The notes under the pieces: generated by a model
What the model was told of the DNA's origin: nothing
Seen by the model: the letters and a program-made list of their open reading frames with translations, nothing else
Database searches by the model: none
In this document: positions 1 to 8,025 of the stretch, in pieces
Numbering within the stretch: position 1 is the first letter of the stretch
Layout: each line of letters opens with the position of its first letter
Made by a program: the position numbers and the translations under genes
Source: Mycolicibacterium fallax
GTDB taxonomy: Bacteria > Actinomycetota > Actinomycetes > Mycobacteriales > Mycobacteriaceae
Reading direction: 5' to 3'
NCBI RefSeq assembly: GCF_010726955.1
Contig: NZ_AP022603.1
Coordinates: 806,001-870,000, forward strand
DNA: 64,000 nt

Positions 1-933
1 CACCTCCTCTTTCATCGCCTCCTCAACTCCTTCGGTTTCCCACTGTCCATATGTTCTTCGTGCACCTTGTACCAGCCATTCGGTGCGGCCGTTAGCACTG
101 CGGCCGGCCACGATGGCGGCGGCTGCGCTCGGGCTGGCGAATACGTGGTTGCGGGTGAATCGCATCGCCGAGCCATCGGGTGTCGGCACGAGCGTGCCAT
201 CCTGTTCCAGCTTCGCCCGCAGACTGGTGTAACTGTGCCCCTCGCCGCCCGTCCACTTCAGCCGGGCGCTGGAGCCTTCGATCACGGTGAACTCGCCGTC
301 GACTTCCTGCGCGGTCGCGGTGATGCCGGACTTCTTCAGCGTCATCTCGAATACCGGCGAATCGGTGCGCGTACCCGCTACCTCAGTGTGCGGCACTGTC
401 GTGGTCGTCGTTGGCGACCGGAAGAGGTTCACCCCGAGCACTGGCAGCACGATCTTGGCCTGCTCGATGAAGTACTCCATGTCCGACACATCGGCCTCGG
501 GCAGGACGATCGGTGGCGGCGTGGTGCCGTTGGTGAGCCGGGCGCGGCTGGCCTGCATAGCCAGCGTGATGAACCGGCTCTCCAGGTAGCGAGCGTGCGC
601 CTTGGTCAGGTTGGTGTCTTTGCTGGTCAGCACGATGGCTCGATCCCAGAAGTCCTTGCCATTCTGGTCTTCCGAGCGAGCATGCTGATACAGCCGCTTG
701 CTGACGTCGTCACCTTCACCGATGTAGGCCATCTGCCCGCCGAGACTGCTCGGATCATCGCCGAGCAGGATGTAGATGCCGGTGCGAGTCGCCTCAGGAC
801 GCTTCAAGAGTGCCGCAAGGTCTGAGCGCGGCGCAGCCACGACAAGGCCGGTCCAGTTCATGATCTCAGCGGTCAGCAAGCCACCCGGCGTGCCATCAGC
901 CAGAAACAGGCGAACCGATTTGCCGGCGCTCAC
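1..933 (-). CDS. GIY-YIG nuclease family protein, 3' end outside window
   Basis: Reading the minus strand from a GTG at 933 gives an open frame that continues past position 1, so at least 311 codons. Residues 52-54 are GIY, 70-72 are YIG and Arg80 follows in KRLYQH, the core of a GIY-YIG endonuclease; a Glu lies in the later helix ARYLESRF. The C-terminal part (HSYTSLRAKLEQDGTLV) resembles the DUF4357 module often attached to such nucleases. The start codon overlaps the stop of the upstream TIGR02391 gene (GTGA), so it is translationally coupled to the hsdM-hsdS operon. Role inferred: accessory nuclease of, or passenger in, the type I restriction locus. Nuclease activity is family knowledge only. 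Confidence 0.8.
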   Translation of the reverse strand, partial: MSAGKSVRLFLADGTPGGLLTAEIMNWTGLVVAAPRSDLAALLKRPEATRTGIYILLGDDPSSLGGQMAYIGEGDDVSKRLYQHARSEDQNGKDFWDRAIVLTSKDTNLTKAHARYLESRFITLAMQASRARLTNGTTPPPIVLPEADVSDMEYFIEQAKIVLPVLGVNLFRSPTTTTTVPHTEVAGTRTDSPVFEMTLKKSGITATAQEVDGEFTVIEGSSARLKWTGGEGHSYTSLRAKLEQDGTLVPTPDGSAMRFTRNHVFASPSAAAAIVAGRSANGRTEWLVQGARRTYGQWETEGVEEAMKEEV

Positions 934-1661
934 GAGGCAGCCTCCACGTCAGACTGATCGACCCAACGAGCCAGGACGCTAAGGGCAGCGAGGTACTCCA
1001 GCGCTTCCTGCTCCGCAAGTTCCTGGTCGACCTCATGACTCAGCGGGTTACGGATACCTGCGAACACGCCCTCAGCCAGGGCCATCGCGCCGCGTTGTAC
1101 CGACTTGTAGGTGTCGCTGCCGTCGTCTTTCATACGCCTCAGCCGGGCCGCATCGGGCTTCGGCTGGTCCATCGAGAACGCCTGCTTAAACAGGTTCGTC
1201 TCGCTCACATCGCGACGACCCACCTTGTTCTGCGTCTCGGCATTGAGCTTTCGAATTGCGCCGCCGACCGCCTCGCGGTAGTGGCCGGACTGCCAGAGCG
1301 ACTTGGCGCCCTCCCATATCCATGGGTGAAGTTCGGCCGCAGAGAGTTCGGGTGCGTTCTCGCCCAGGTTCTCCTCGACTTCTTGCTTGCGAATCAGCTC
1401 CTCGCGGGCACGGATTGCAGCCTCGCGGTGGCGGGTCCAGCGATTGGTCTTCGAAAGGTCGATGTCGGTTCTCCAGGTGGGGATCACCCGGTCGAGGATC
1501 TTCTCAACAACCTGCGCTTGCTTGGTCACATCCGCGTCCGAAGAAGCCGTGCTTGACGTGTGGGTGATCGAGACGTAGCCAGGTCCACTCCGGCTGTTGT
1601 TCGTCATCACCGTCATCGTGATGAACTTGTCCAGCTCCCCAATCGCCCACTCAACATTCAT
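930..1661 (-). CDS. TIGR02391 (Ymh-type) family protein
   Basis: 243 aa. The C-terminal half, from about residue 105 (ELHPWIWEGAKSLWQSGHYREA onward), has the pattern of the TIGR02391/Ymh domain: alpha-helical, with a conserved RNPLSHE near residue 210. The N-terminal 100 residues are poorly conserved and rich in charged helices. The start ATG overlaps the hsdS stop by 4 bp (ATGA) and its stop overlaps the GIY-YIG start, so it is an in-line member of the restriction operon. The family is frequent in restriction and phage-resistance neighbourhoods, but its biochemical role is not established. Confidence 0.75.
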   Translation of the reverse strand: MNVEWAIGELDKFITMTVMTNNSRSGPGYVSITHTSSTASSDADVTKQAQVVEKILDRVIPTWRTDIDLSKTNRWTRHREAAIRAREELIRKQEVEENLGENAPELSAAELHPWIWEGAKSLWQSGHYREAVGGAIRKLNAETQNKVGRRDVSETNLFKQAFSMDQPKPDAARLRRMKDDGSDTYKSVQRGAMALAEGVFAGIRNPLSHEVDQELAEQEALEYLAALSVLARWVDQSDVEAAS

Positions 1662-2902
1662 GACACAGCCTCCACTGGCAGGCGGGTGCGGCCGGTGAGG
1701 AGTTGCTGCATCATGCCCGTCCTCATGTCGCGAGCTTTGGAGAGCCGAACGCGGAGGGCGTCGATCTCTCGCTCGGAGTCATGCAGCATGTCGGCGATCG
1801 CTTTCTGCTCAGTAACGTCGGGGAGCGCCAAGATGACGCTCGAAATATACGATCGAGTAGTTGCGAGCACCTTCGTTCCGGCTGCTAGACGTAGCAACTG
1901 CTCACGAAATAATGGAATGAACTGCAAGTATGCCTTGAACCCGTCGGCGAGCACGGACTTATCGAAACGTGCGGCGATTGTGTGAAGACCCGGAACAACG
2001 CCACCACTCGGAACGTCCACGATCTCGACCGACTTGCCGACCCCGGCCGGATCTTCCGAAGCGTCCGCAAAAACGAGGTCACCGCATCGTAATTGACCTG
2101 CGCGCCCAGCAAGAAAGGCGCTTGCACGCGGCATCTCTTCCGCTACGGCGTCAAGTAGCACAGAAGAACGGGTGTGGATGTCGCCGTAGTGGAGGTACTT
2201 TAGTGTCGACTTCGTGTCAAGCTGAGCCCTTGAAAGAGCGATGGTCTTCACGTAGCTCACATGATCGCCGAGTCGAACGTCCGTCCACTCGCCTGTAAAC
2301 CCTGGCAGGCGGGTGCGGCCAGTCAGGAGCTGCTGCATCATGCCCTGCTTGATCGCCCGCTTCTTGACGATGAGGCGTTCGAGGGCGGCGATCAGATCGT
2401 CGGCGCTGATAAGCGCGGCAACGATACGCGATTGCTCATCGCTAGGTGGTAGGGGGAGTTGGACATTGAGGAGATTCTCTTTTGTGAGATGCGCCAGGGT
2501 CGCCTTCCCGACGACAGCGGACAGTTCCCCCGTGATTGCCATCCGTTCGAAAATCGCAGCCAGCAAGTATGGGTCATACCTGCCCTTAGACCGAAGTCGG
2601 TGCAATGTGTTCAGAAAAAATGCTTCAGGTAGTTCATCGCCCCACACAGCCGCGCGACCAATTTCGCCGCCCTCGCACATGAGCACATCCCCAGCAATTA
2701 GCCGGAGGTCTCGAATGTCTTGCGCAGTAAGCGGCTCCCAGACCGACTCCTCAACCAGAATGTGCCCCCAACGCACACTTCGATTGTTGATACATGCTTT
2801 GACTTCACCCCGCTTCACAGCCGCATCGAGGCGCTTCCCAAGCTGAACGTGGAACTCGTCGGCAACTGAGGTTGAATTCCAAGGTGCGGCCGTTGCCATC
2901 AC
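1658..2902 (-). CDS. hsdS: Type I restriction-modification specificity subunit HsdS
   Basis: 414 aa, normal for HsdS. Two target-recognition domains are each followed by a conserved helix; the two helices carry the same ending, MMQQLLTGRTRLP, near residue 200 and again at the C-terminus. HsdS selects the DNA target of the HsdM2S methylase and the HsdR2M2S nuclease. The ATG overlaps the hsdM stop (ATGA), and the TIGR02391 gene overlaps its own stop. Identity as HsdS is clear from the repeated architecture and the adjacent hsdM. The recognition sequence cannot be read from the protein. Confidence 0.93.
   Translation of the reverse strand: MMATAAPWNSTSVADEFHVQLGKRLDAAVKRGEVKACINNRSVRWGHILVEESVWEPLTAQDIRDLRLIAGDVLMCEGGEIGRAAVWGDELPEAFFLNTLHRLRSKGRYDPYLLAAIFERMAITGELSAVVGKATLAHLTKENLLNVQLPLPPSDEQSRIVAALISADDLIAALERLIVKKRAIKQGMMQQLLTGRTRLPGFTGEWTDVRLGDHVSYVKTIALSRAQLDTKSTLKYLHYGDIHTRSSVLLDAVAEEMPRASAFLAGRAGQLRCGDLVFADASEDPAGVGKSVEIVDVPSGGVVPGLHTIAARFDKSVLADGFKAYLQFIPLFREQLLRLAAGTKVLATTRSYISSVILALPDVTEQKAIADMLHDSEREIDALRVRLSKARDMRTGMMQQLLTGRTRLPVEAVS
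1675..1718. repeat. Direct repeat inside hsdS (partner at 2302-2345)
   Basis: A 44-bp segment beginning CTGGCAGGCGGGTGCGGCC recurs at 2302-2345 with only a few substitutions. Both copies encode the end of a conserved HsdS helix (QQLLTGRTRLP). Such repeats are the usual crossover points for swapping or reshuffling target-recognition domains. Confidence 0.8.
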
Positions 2903-5358
2903 TTGGCCCCCATGGCAGCAAGGTGTCCGGCAACTTTGGCTTCGAGGCGCTCTAATTCAGCGTCGAGATCGTCGACAGTCTCGGCGTAGCGTCCGCCGAG
3001 CTGTTGGATGCGTGCGACCAGGTCGAGCGTGAGCGCTTCGACTTCACCGGCGACACGCCGCGCAACGGTCGCCTGCCATTTGTCATCGAGCACGAGTGTC
3101 TTGATCTCGTCCTCGGTGAGCTCGCCGTACTTCTTGAGCGTGGCGAGATCAAGTTCGGCTTGGGCGTCCTTGAGCGCCTTCTTCGCGTCGGCTTCCGTTT
3201 CATACAGCTTGGTGGCGTGTTGGAGCGCCTGAATCTCGTCTGGGTCGCCGCTCCTCTTGATCTCCTTAAGCCGTGCGGCGACGAGGGCTTTGGAGATTTT
3301 GTCGTCGTCCATGGAGTCGGCGAGTAGTCCGTCTTCGACGGCGTGTTCTTCGAGGTATTCCTCGATGGCGCGGGCGGCTTCGTCGGCTACGGAGGTGAGC
3401 TCATCGACCTTGACCTGCTCGTTAGCGAAGTAGCGTGCCACCATCAGTGCTGGCGGGATGAGGTCCATCTTGTATTTGGTGGCGCTGCGGCCGGAACCAA
3501 TCACCAGGTCGGGTGTCTCGCTGAGTTTGCGTTCTTTGTCTTCGATGGTTTTGCGCGGTGTAGCCGCACCTTGCCAGCCGTCGGCCATGATCAGGTAGAC
3601 GTCGTCGTGCATGGTGTCGTGCCAGTAGGTCATGAGCTCCTCGTAGACGTCGTACTCGTCGAGTAGCGGTATCGGCTTGAAACGTCCGAGCAGGTCGTCG
3701 CTGATGGTGGCGATTAGCTCGTTCGGTGTGGTGTTGGCGGTGATGCCGGCCAGGGTGTCACGGTGCGTGGTGAACCAATCCCCGACGATTCCGGTGGCTT
3801 CGCCACGGAGCTTGTGGAAGCCGGGTGCGTCGAAGATGGCCTGCTGCACGGCGCTGACGTCGATGGCGAGGTCGCTATAGCCGGGGCGGTTCGGGGTGAA
3901 GATCTGGCCGCGGAGCTGTGGGAAGGCGTCCCAGTAGCTTTGGAGTGCGTCGAGGTCGCGATCCGGAATGCCGCCGTGTAGGTGGGCGCTGAGGTCTTGC
4001 AGGTCCTCGGGTTCGGAGGAGTCGATGTAGCGCGGGATGTTGAGGTTGTAGTCGTTCTTGGCGTCGGCGATCTCGCTCATCGGCACCATGCGCGAGTAGC
4101 GGTCGATCTCGATCTGCTTGTTGAAGGTGTCAACGACCTTGTGGAGGTCCTGGCTGCGCAGGCGATTCTTGTTGCCGTCCTTCATGAAGCCCTTGGAGGC
4201 GTCGATCATGAAGACGCCAGTACGCGCCTGGGCGTTCTCCTTGTCGAGGATGACCACGCACGCCGGAATGCCGGTGCCGTAGAACAGGTTTGCCGGCAGG
4301 CCGATGATGCCCTTGATGAAGCCCTGCTTGAGCAGCCGCGTGCGGATGGTGGCCTCGGCGTTGCCGCGGAACAGCACGCCGTGCGGCAGGATGATCGCGG
4401 CCTTGCCGGTGCTCTTGAGCGAGGTGAGTGCGTGCAGCAGGAAGGCGTAGTCGCCGTTCTTCTCTGGTGGGTGGCCGTACTCGAAGCGGCCGTAGTCGTT
4501 CTCGAGGCCGTTGTTCCAGGACTTCACCGAGAACGGCGGGTTCATGACGATGTAGTCGAAGGTTCGCAGGTGGTCACCCTTGGTGAACTGCGGGCTGGTG
4601 ATGGTGTCGCCCTTTTCGATCTCGGCGATCTCGTTGCCATGCAGGATCATGTTCATCTTGGACAGCGCCCAGGTGGCGTTGTCCTTCTCCTGGCCGTAGA
4701 TCGTCATGCCGCGCGGCGCCTCGGCGGCAGCCTTGAGCAGCAGCGAGCCGGAACCACAGGCCGGGTCGTAGACGGTCTGGTCCTGACGGGTGTTCGGGCC
4801 GATGCCGACCACCTTGGCGAGGATGCGGGAGACCTCGGCCGGGGTGTAGAACTGCCCCTTGCTCTTGCCGGACTCGGTGGCGAAGTGGCGCATCAGGTAC
4901 TCGTAGGCGTCGCCGAGCAGGTCGTCACCCTCGGCGCGCGAGCCTCGGAAGTCGAGGTCGTTGAAGATGGTGACCAGCTTGGAGAGGCGGTCCTGCATCT
5001 CCTTGCCCTTGCCGAGCTTCTCCTCGTCGTTGAAGTCGGCCTGGTCGATGACGTTGCGCAGGTCGTTGGCTTCGGCGAGCTTGGCGATGATCTTGTTGAA
5101 GCGGTCGCCGATCTCTTTGTCGCCCTTGGCGGCGAGCATGTCGTCAAACGAGCCACCTGCAGGCACTTCGATGAGGCTGTTGACGTCGGTCTTGGCCTTG
5201 TCGGACACGTACTTAACGAACAGCAGCGTCAGGATGTAGTCCTTGTACTGACTGGCGTCCATGCCGCCACGAAGCTGGTCGCAACTTGCCCACAGTGATG
5301 AGTAGAGATCCGACTTCTTAAGCGCCACAGCTGGTCTTCCTGTTGTGTCTGTAGGCAT
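2899..5358 (-). CDS. hsdM: Type I restriction-modification DNA methyltransferase subunit HsdM
   Basis: About 819 aa, long for HsdM. Residues 1-500 form the N6-adenine methylase: an N-terminal helical domain (LWASCDQLRGGMDASQYKDY), SAM motif DPACGSGSLLLKA and catalytic motif NPPF in DYIVMNPPFSVKSW. The last 300 or so residues are a charged, partly coiled-coil extension (repeated E/K/A helices, RIQQLGGRYAETVDDL). An ATG at 5370 lies inside a TACAAT -10 box (5369-5374), so I choose the next in-frame ATG at 5358, just downstream of the expected transcription start. First gene of the operon hsdM-hsdS-TIGR02391-GIY-YIG. No hsdR is visible; it may lie left of the window. Confidence 0.93.
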   Translation of the reverse strand: MPTDTTGRPAVALKKSDLYSSLWASCDQLRGGMDASQYKDYILTLLFVKYVSDKAKTDVNSLIEVPAGGSFDDMLAAKGDKEIGDRFNKIIAKLAEANDLRNVIDQADFNDEEKLGKGKEMQDRLSKLVTIFNDLDFRGSRAEGDDLLGDAYEYLMRHFATESGKSKGQFYTPAEVSRILAKVVGIGPNTRQDQTVYDPACGSGSLLLKAAAEAPRGMTIYGQEKDNATWALSKMNMILHGNEIAEIEKGDTITSPQFTKGDHLRTFDYIVMNPPFSVKSWNNGLENDYGRFEYGHPPEKNGDYAFLLHALTSLKSTGKAAIILPHGVLFRGNAEATIRTRLLKQGFIKGIIGLPANLFYGTGIPACVVILDKENAQARTGVFMIDASKGFMKDGNKNRLRSQDLHKVVDTFNKQIEIDRYSRMVPMSEIADAKNDYNLNIPRYIDSSEPEDLQDLSAHLHGGIPDRDLDALQSYWDAFPQLRGQIFTPNRPGYSDLAIDVSAVQQAIFDAPGFHKLRGEATGIVGDWFTTHRDTLAGITANTTPNELIATISDDLLGRFKPIPLLDEYDVYEELMTYWHDTMHDDVYLIMADGWQGAATPRKTIEDKERKLSETPDLVIGSGRSATKYKMDLIPPALMVARYFANEQVKVDELTSVADEAARAIEEYLEEHAVEDGLLADSMDDDKISKALVAARLKEIKRSGDPDEIQALQHATKLYETEADAKKALKDAQAELDLATLKKYGELTEDEIKTLVLDDKWQATVARRVAGEVEALTLDLVARIQQLGGRYAETVDDLDAELERLEAKVAGHLAAMGAK

Positions 5359-5368
5359 TGTGATGCCC

Positions 5369-5374
5369 ATTGTA
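5369..5374 (-). promoter_or_regulatory. Predicted -10 box of the hsdM operon
   Basis: The minus strand reads TACAAT, a near-consensus -10, 10 nt before the ATG at 5358, implying a very short or absent 5' leader. A TTCGAA palindrome lies just upstream at about 5381-5386. Confidence 0.5.
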
Positions 5375-5479
5375 CCATTATTCGAACGTTTGTACGAGGA
5401 TCTTGCAGCTCGCCGTTTGGTCGGGATTCAGCATGCCAGAGGGGGCCGACAGAACCGCGTGATCCATACCGGCTGGCCG

Positions 5480-6319
5480 CTACTCAGCGCGCTTGCGGCG
5501 CTGAGTCACTCCATCGCTCCCGTCCCACCTAACAAGTCGCTCCAGCCCTTGGACGTCGAACTCAGCGGCACCCGAGGCGATCATCGATCCGTAGTCGTCA
5601 ACGAATGCACGTACCGCGCCGTTGACCACACGCTGCGCGTCGGCTCGTGCATCGAGTGCCTCGTCGAGCTTCTCCTGGCTCAGTCGGGGCTCGGTGGGAT
5701 CGTAGGGCCATGCCTTGAGCCGTTCGACGCGCAGAATCTCGGCCCGAAGCCGGTAGACGTGCGCCCATAGTCGCGACAGCGCTTCCTCGCGCTCGGCCTT
5801 GTCGTGAGCGGCTACATCGCCGGCCGAAATGTATGGCGTGTCACCAGAAATCTCGACCGGCCCCGGGGTCGGTGTGGTGCGTGGCGCGTAGTCCTGCGAG
5901 TCGGCGTGCAGCTGCCGGGCAAGCTCCTGCACGATCTTCGGCTCGATCCGCTTGCGAAAGTGGTCGACCTCGCGACTCATCTCCGAAGCGGCTCGTTCGC
6001 GTCGCGCTGTCAGGGTGAGTCCTCGAACGCCGGGCGTCAGTCCGAACAGGATCCGCGCTGGCTCACCCAAGGTGTCATCCGGAAAGTGGACGAGCAACCG
6101 CGCCAGTAGCTCGTTCAGTGCCTTGATCCGACTGAGTCGGTCATGAGGCATCACCGACCGGGCGACAACGCCCCGCAGCGCCAGCAGGTTCATGTCACTG
6201 AATGAGACGTCGACCGGGAGGCCGCCTCGCAAGATCCCCTTCAGTGGCGTGGTGATCGCATCGAGTGAGGGCGGCTGCTTCTGGATGGGAAGACGAGTCG
6301 GCGACACACAGTCTCCCAT
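5480..6319 (-). CDS. Conserved actinobacterial protein of unknown function
   Basis: 279 aa, no membrane segment or signal peptide. I do not recognise a named family. Residues 75-130 contain a motif of the type ARILFGLTPGVRGLTLTARR followed by a helix ending FRKRIEP. I recall similar pieces at the N-termini of some actinobacterial regulatory or conflict-associated proteins, which would suggest a small helical DNA- or protein-binding module, but this is inference. The rest is helical and charged (LWAHVYRLRAEILRVERLKAW). It ends 121 bp upstream of hsdM on the same strand and is divergent from the plus-strand element genes, a position typical of a regulator or defence component. Confidence 0.6.
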   Translation of the reverse strand: MGDCVSPTRLPIQKQPPSLDAITTPLKGILRGGLPVDVSFSDMNLLALRGVVARSVMPHDRLSRIKALNELLARLLVHFPDDTLGEPARILFGLTPGVRGLTLTARRERAASEMSREVDHFRKRIEPKIVQELARQLHADSQDYAPRTTPTPGPVEISGDTPYISAGDVAAHDKAEREEALSRLWAHVYRLRAEILRVERLKAWPYDPTEPRLSQEKLDEALDARADAQRVVNGAVRAFVDDYGSMIASGAAEFDVQGLERLVRWDGSDGVTQRRKRAE

Positions 6320-6339
6320 CGGCAGAGGTCACAATTGAG

Positions 6340-6359
6340 TGCCCAGTATATGCCCAGTC
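6340..6359. promoter_or_regulatory. Direct repeat over a predicted minus-strand -10, possible operator
   Basis: TGCCCAGT occurs at 6340-6347 and 6351-6358, one helical turn apart. On the minus strand the stretch between them contains TATACT (6345-6350), a good -10 for the 279-aa gene starting at 6319. Two same-face half-sites over a promoter suggest binding of a repressor. Confidence 0.4.
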
Positions 6360-6403
6360 GTCGCCCTGGAGGATGTCCGTCGATCGGCTGAATCGTAGAG
6401 GTC

Positions 6404-6422
6404 ATCAGGCATCCCGCCTGAT
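6404..6422. promoter_or_regulatory. Hairpin with ATCCC loop (copy 1)
   Basis: Perfect 7-bp stem ATCAGGC/GCCTGAT closing the loop ATCCC, 30 nt before the ATG at 6453. A second hairpin with the same loop but a compensatory changed stem lies at 12994-13012 in the same element. Role unknown. Confidence 0.5.
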
Positions 6423-6452
6423 TCGCCAGACCTCACGAAGGAGTCATCCGAC

Positions 6453-6803
6453 ATGTCGGCCATCGAGCGCTACACACAGCAGTCCATCGTTCCATCCCCA
6501 TCCGCTTCTGGCGGTCGACTCTCGCGTCAGACGGCGCGGGAGTTGGCCGCGATCGACCATGTGACCGATCTCCGGTCGGCCGCGATCGCCGCCGCCGGCG
6601 AGGTTCAGCAGGCGAAGGTCGAAGCCATCGCCCGCACTGGCGCCTGCGCCATGCAGCAGGCAGCCCTGGTCGCGCAGGTGCAGCAGCAGCTCGCTCTGGC
6701 CGCGCCGGCCGCGTCCGGTGACCTGGACTTCATCAAGACGATGACGGTCATCGGCATGGGTCAGGCGGTCGCAGACACCGCCCGGGAGGTGAACCGTCGA
6801 TGA
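6453..6803 (+). CDS. Small alanine/glutamine-rich helical protein of the element
   Basis: 116 aa, no signal peptide or membrane helix. Strongly helical and rich in Ala and Gln (EVQQAKVEAIARTGACAMQQ, AALVAQVQQQL), suggesting a coiled coil. Preceded by AAGGAG in 'cacgaaggagtc'. Its stop overlaps the next start (ATGA at 6800), so it is cotranslated with a small membrane protein. I do not recognise the family; the first plus-strand gene of the transfer region. Confidence 0.7.
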   Translation: MSAIERYTQQSIVPSPSASGGRLSRQTARELAAIDHVTDLRSAAIAAAGEVQQAKVEAIARTGACAMQQAALVAQVQQQLALAAPAASGDLDFIKTMTVIGMGQAVADTAREVNRR

Positions 6804-7030
6804 GCGTCGTCGCGATCCTTGCGGTCCTCGCGCTGACTGTGTTCATCGTGCTGCTGATCGGGGCGCGTCATGCCTTCGTGCAGATCGAGGCCGATCGACG
6901 GGCTGAGATGGCGCGAATGCGTCGCGCGCAGCGCCAGGCCGAGGCGCGCATCAACCGGATGGCCACGTCGGCGATCCGCCAGATGATCGATACGGCGCGT
7001 CGTAACCGCATCGATCCGCCGCCGCAATAG
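6800..7030 (+). CDS. Small single-pass membrane protein
   Basis: 76 aa. Residues 3-22 (VVAILAVLALTVFIVLLIGA) form one transmembrane helix with no cleavage site, followed by a basic cytoplasmic helix (RRAQRQAEARINRMA) and a short proline tail. The start overlaps the preceding stop by 4 bp. Function unknown. Coupled to a coiled-coil protein inside a conjugation-type element, it could anchor a transfer or exclusion complex, but nothing in the sequence proves this. Confidence 0.7.
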   Translation: MSVVAILAVLALTVFIVLLIGARHAFVQIEADRRAEMARMRRAQRQAEARINRMATSAIRQMIDTARRNRIDPPPQ

Positions 7031-7036
7031 ATCGGA

Positions 7037-7072
7037 GGCCTGTCCGAGCGCGTGCCTGCGCTCGGACAGGCC
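7037..7072 (+). terminator. Hairpin after the 6453-7030 gene pair
   Basis: Perfect 14-bp inverted repeat (GGCCTGTCCGAGCG at 7037-7050 and its complement at 7059-7072) around an 8-nt loop, starting 6 nt after the stop. There is no U-tract, as in many mycobacterial intrinsic terminators. Confidence 0.6.
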
Positions 7073-7131
7073 GAACGGCCACAACACTTCTCAACCTCTT
7101 CACGCCAATGAACATGTCAAGGAGCCACGCC

Positions 7132-7662
7132 ATGACCACCTCTCACCCTACGACGTCCGACCTGCAGGCCGGTCGCGCCGAGCTGACCCGCTTCGTCCGC
7201 GAACAGGCCGACCTCACGAGTCGAGAGCTCGGCTTCGGCTGGGCCGGCGTCGCGGCTGCGCCGAGCACCTATCAACAGCTGCGCGGCGCGTTCACCCACT
7301 CGCAGGAGACGGGTGATTCGCTGCCGGTGAGCAGTCTGTTCTGCGAGTCGACGATCTACGACTCGCCGGAGGACAACATCCGGTTCCGCTACTACCACGA
7401 CGTGCATCACGTGCGCCTGGGGCTGAGTTTCAACCTCGACGATGAGCTGGAGCTCGCCCAGTGGCACCTCAACGAGTTGGCCCTGGCCGGATTCGGCAAG
7501 GGCAGTCTGCCGTACGAGCTGCTGACCGCGGATCTGGTGGGTCAGATCTTCCTCATGGGCGTCATCGGGCGGTTCCCGCTCGACCAGAGCCGCTTTGTCG
7601 CGACCTGTCACGAGGCCGGGCTGGTATCGGGTCTGCTCGCCGAGATTCGGCGGTTGCCATGA
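7132..7662 (+). CDS. Element-encoded protein of unknown function
   Basis: 176 aa from ATG 7132, chosen because AAGGAG lies at 7119-7124 with ideal spacing; an in-frame ATG at 7108 lacks this. No membrane helix or signal. The middle is rich in aromatic and acidic residues (IYDSPEDNIRFRYYHDVHHVRLGLSFNLDDELELAQWHL), which looks like a compact cytoplasmic alpha/beta fold; the cluster HDVHH could bind metal, but no known motif is matched. Its stop overlaps the next start (ATGA at 7659). Family not recognised. Confidence 0.7.
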   Translation: MTTSHPTTSDLQAGRAELTRFVREQADLTSRELGFGWAGVAAAPSTYQQLRGAFTHSQETGDSLPVSSLFCESTIYDSPEDNIRFRYYHDVHHVRLGLSFNLDDELELAQWHLNELALAGFGKGSLPYELLTADLVGQIFLMGVIGRFPLDQSRFVATCHEAGLVSGLLAEIRRLP

Positions 7663-7856
7663 GTGGCGGCGACCCTGGCCGTATCGGCGGTCGCTTCCTT
7701 GAAGCGTGTGTCGGCCTACTCCTGGCGGCCATGGCCCTCTACGCCGCGATCAGCATCCTGCGGGCGATCTGGCTGTACCTGTGCATCGTCGTGCTGGTCG
7801 TCGGCGTCGGAGCACTCCTGTGGTGGCGGATCTCATCGAAGTACCGAGGCTGGTGA
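7659..7856 (+). CDS. Small two-helix membrane protein
   Basis: 65 aa, starting at the ATGA overlap with the preceding stop. Two hydrophobic stretches, about residues 14-33 (EACVGLLLAAMALYAAISIL) and 38-55 (LYLCIVVLVVGVGALLWW), separated by a short R-A-I-W turn, then a basic tail RISSKYRGW. Translational coupling to the 176-aa protein suggests the two work together at the membrane. No known family recognised. Confidence 0.65.
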   Translation: MSGGDPGRIGGRFLEACVGLLLAAMALYAAISILRAIWLYLCIVVLVVGVGALLWWRISSKYRGW

Positions 7857-8025
7857 TTCCCCGTGGCAACTATTCCGGTCGGCGTTGTGGAATGGTCAAC
7901 AATGGCAATTTACCTATTGCAATTCGCGTCAGTTCGGTTCATAGTCTGCCGCACGACTCGCATTTCTATTTCGAAACGCAACACGAAAGTCGGTCCATCA
8001 CGTAATTCGGGAAGGAGGTAGATCC
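7857..8025 (+). promoter_or_regulatory. AT-richer leader before the coupling-protein operon
   Basis: 169 bp without a gene and noticeably less GC-rich than its surroundings. It holds an inverted repeat GCAAT/ATTGC (7905-7920), the palindromic 10-mer ATTTCGAAAC at 7968-7977 (also found in the XRE gene leader at 13512-13521), and a very strong ribosome-binding site GGAAGGAGGT just before the ATG at 8026. Probably promoter and operator of the 8026-12954 operon; no convincing -10/-35 pair could be fixed. Confidence 0.45.

Noticed and set aside
3982..5298. 438-codon plus-strand frame across hsdM
   Set aside because: Mirror frame of hsdM; the Val/Leu/Gly-rich translation lacks any motif.
5371..5479. 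Possible short gene between hsdM and the 279-aa gene
   Set aside because: Only 109 bp, no frame with a start and ribosome-binding site; it holds the hsdM promoter.
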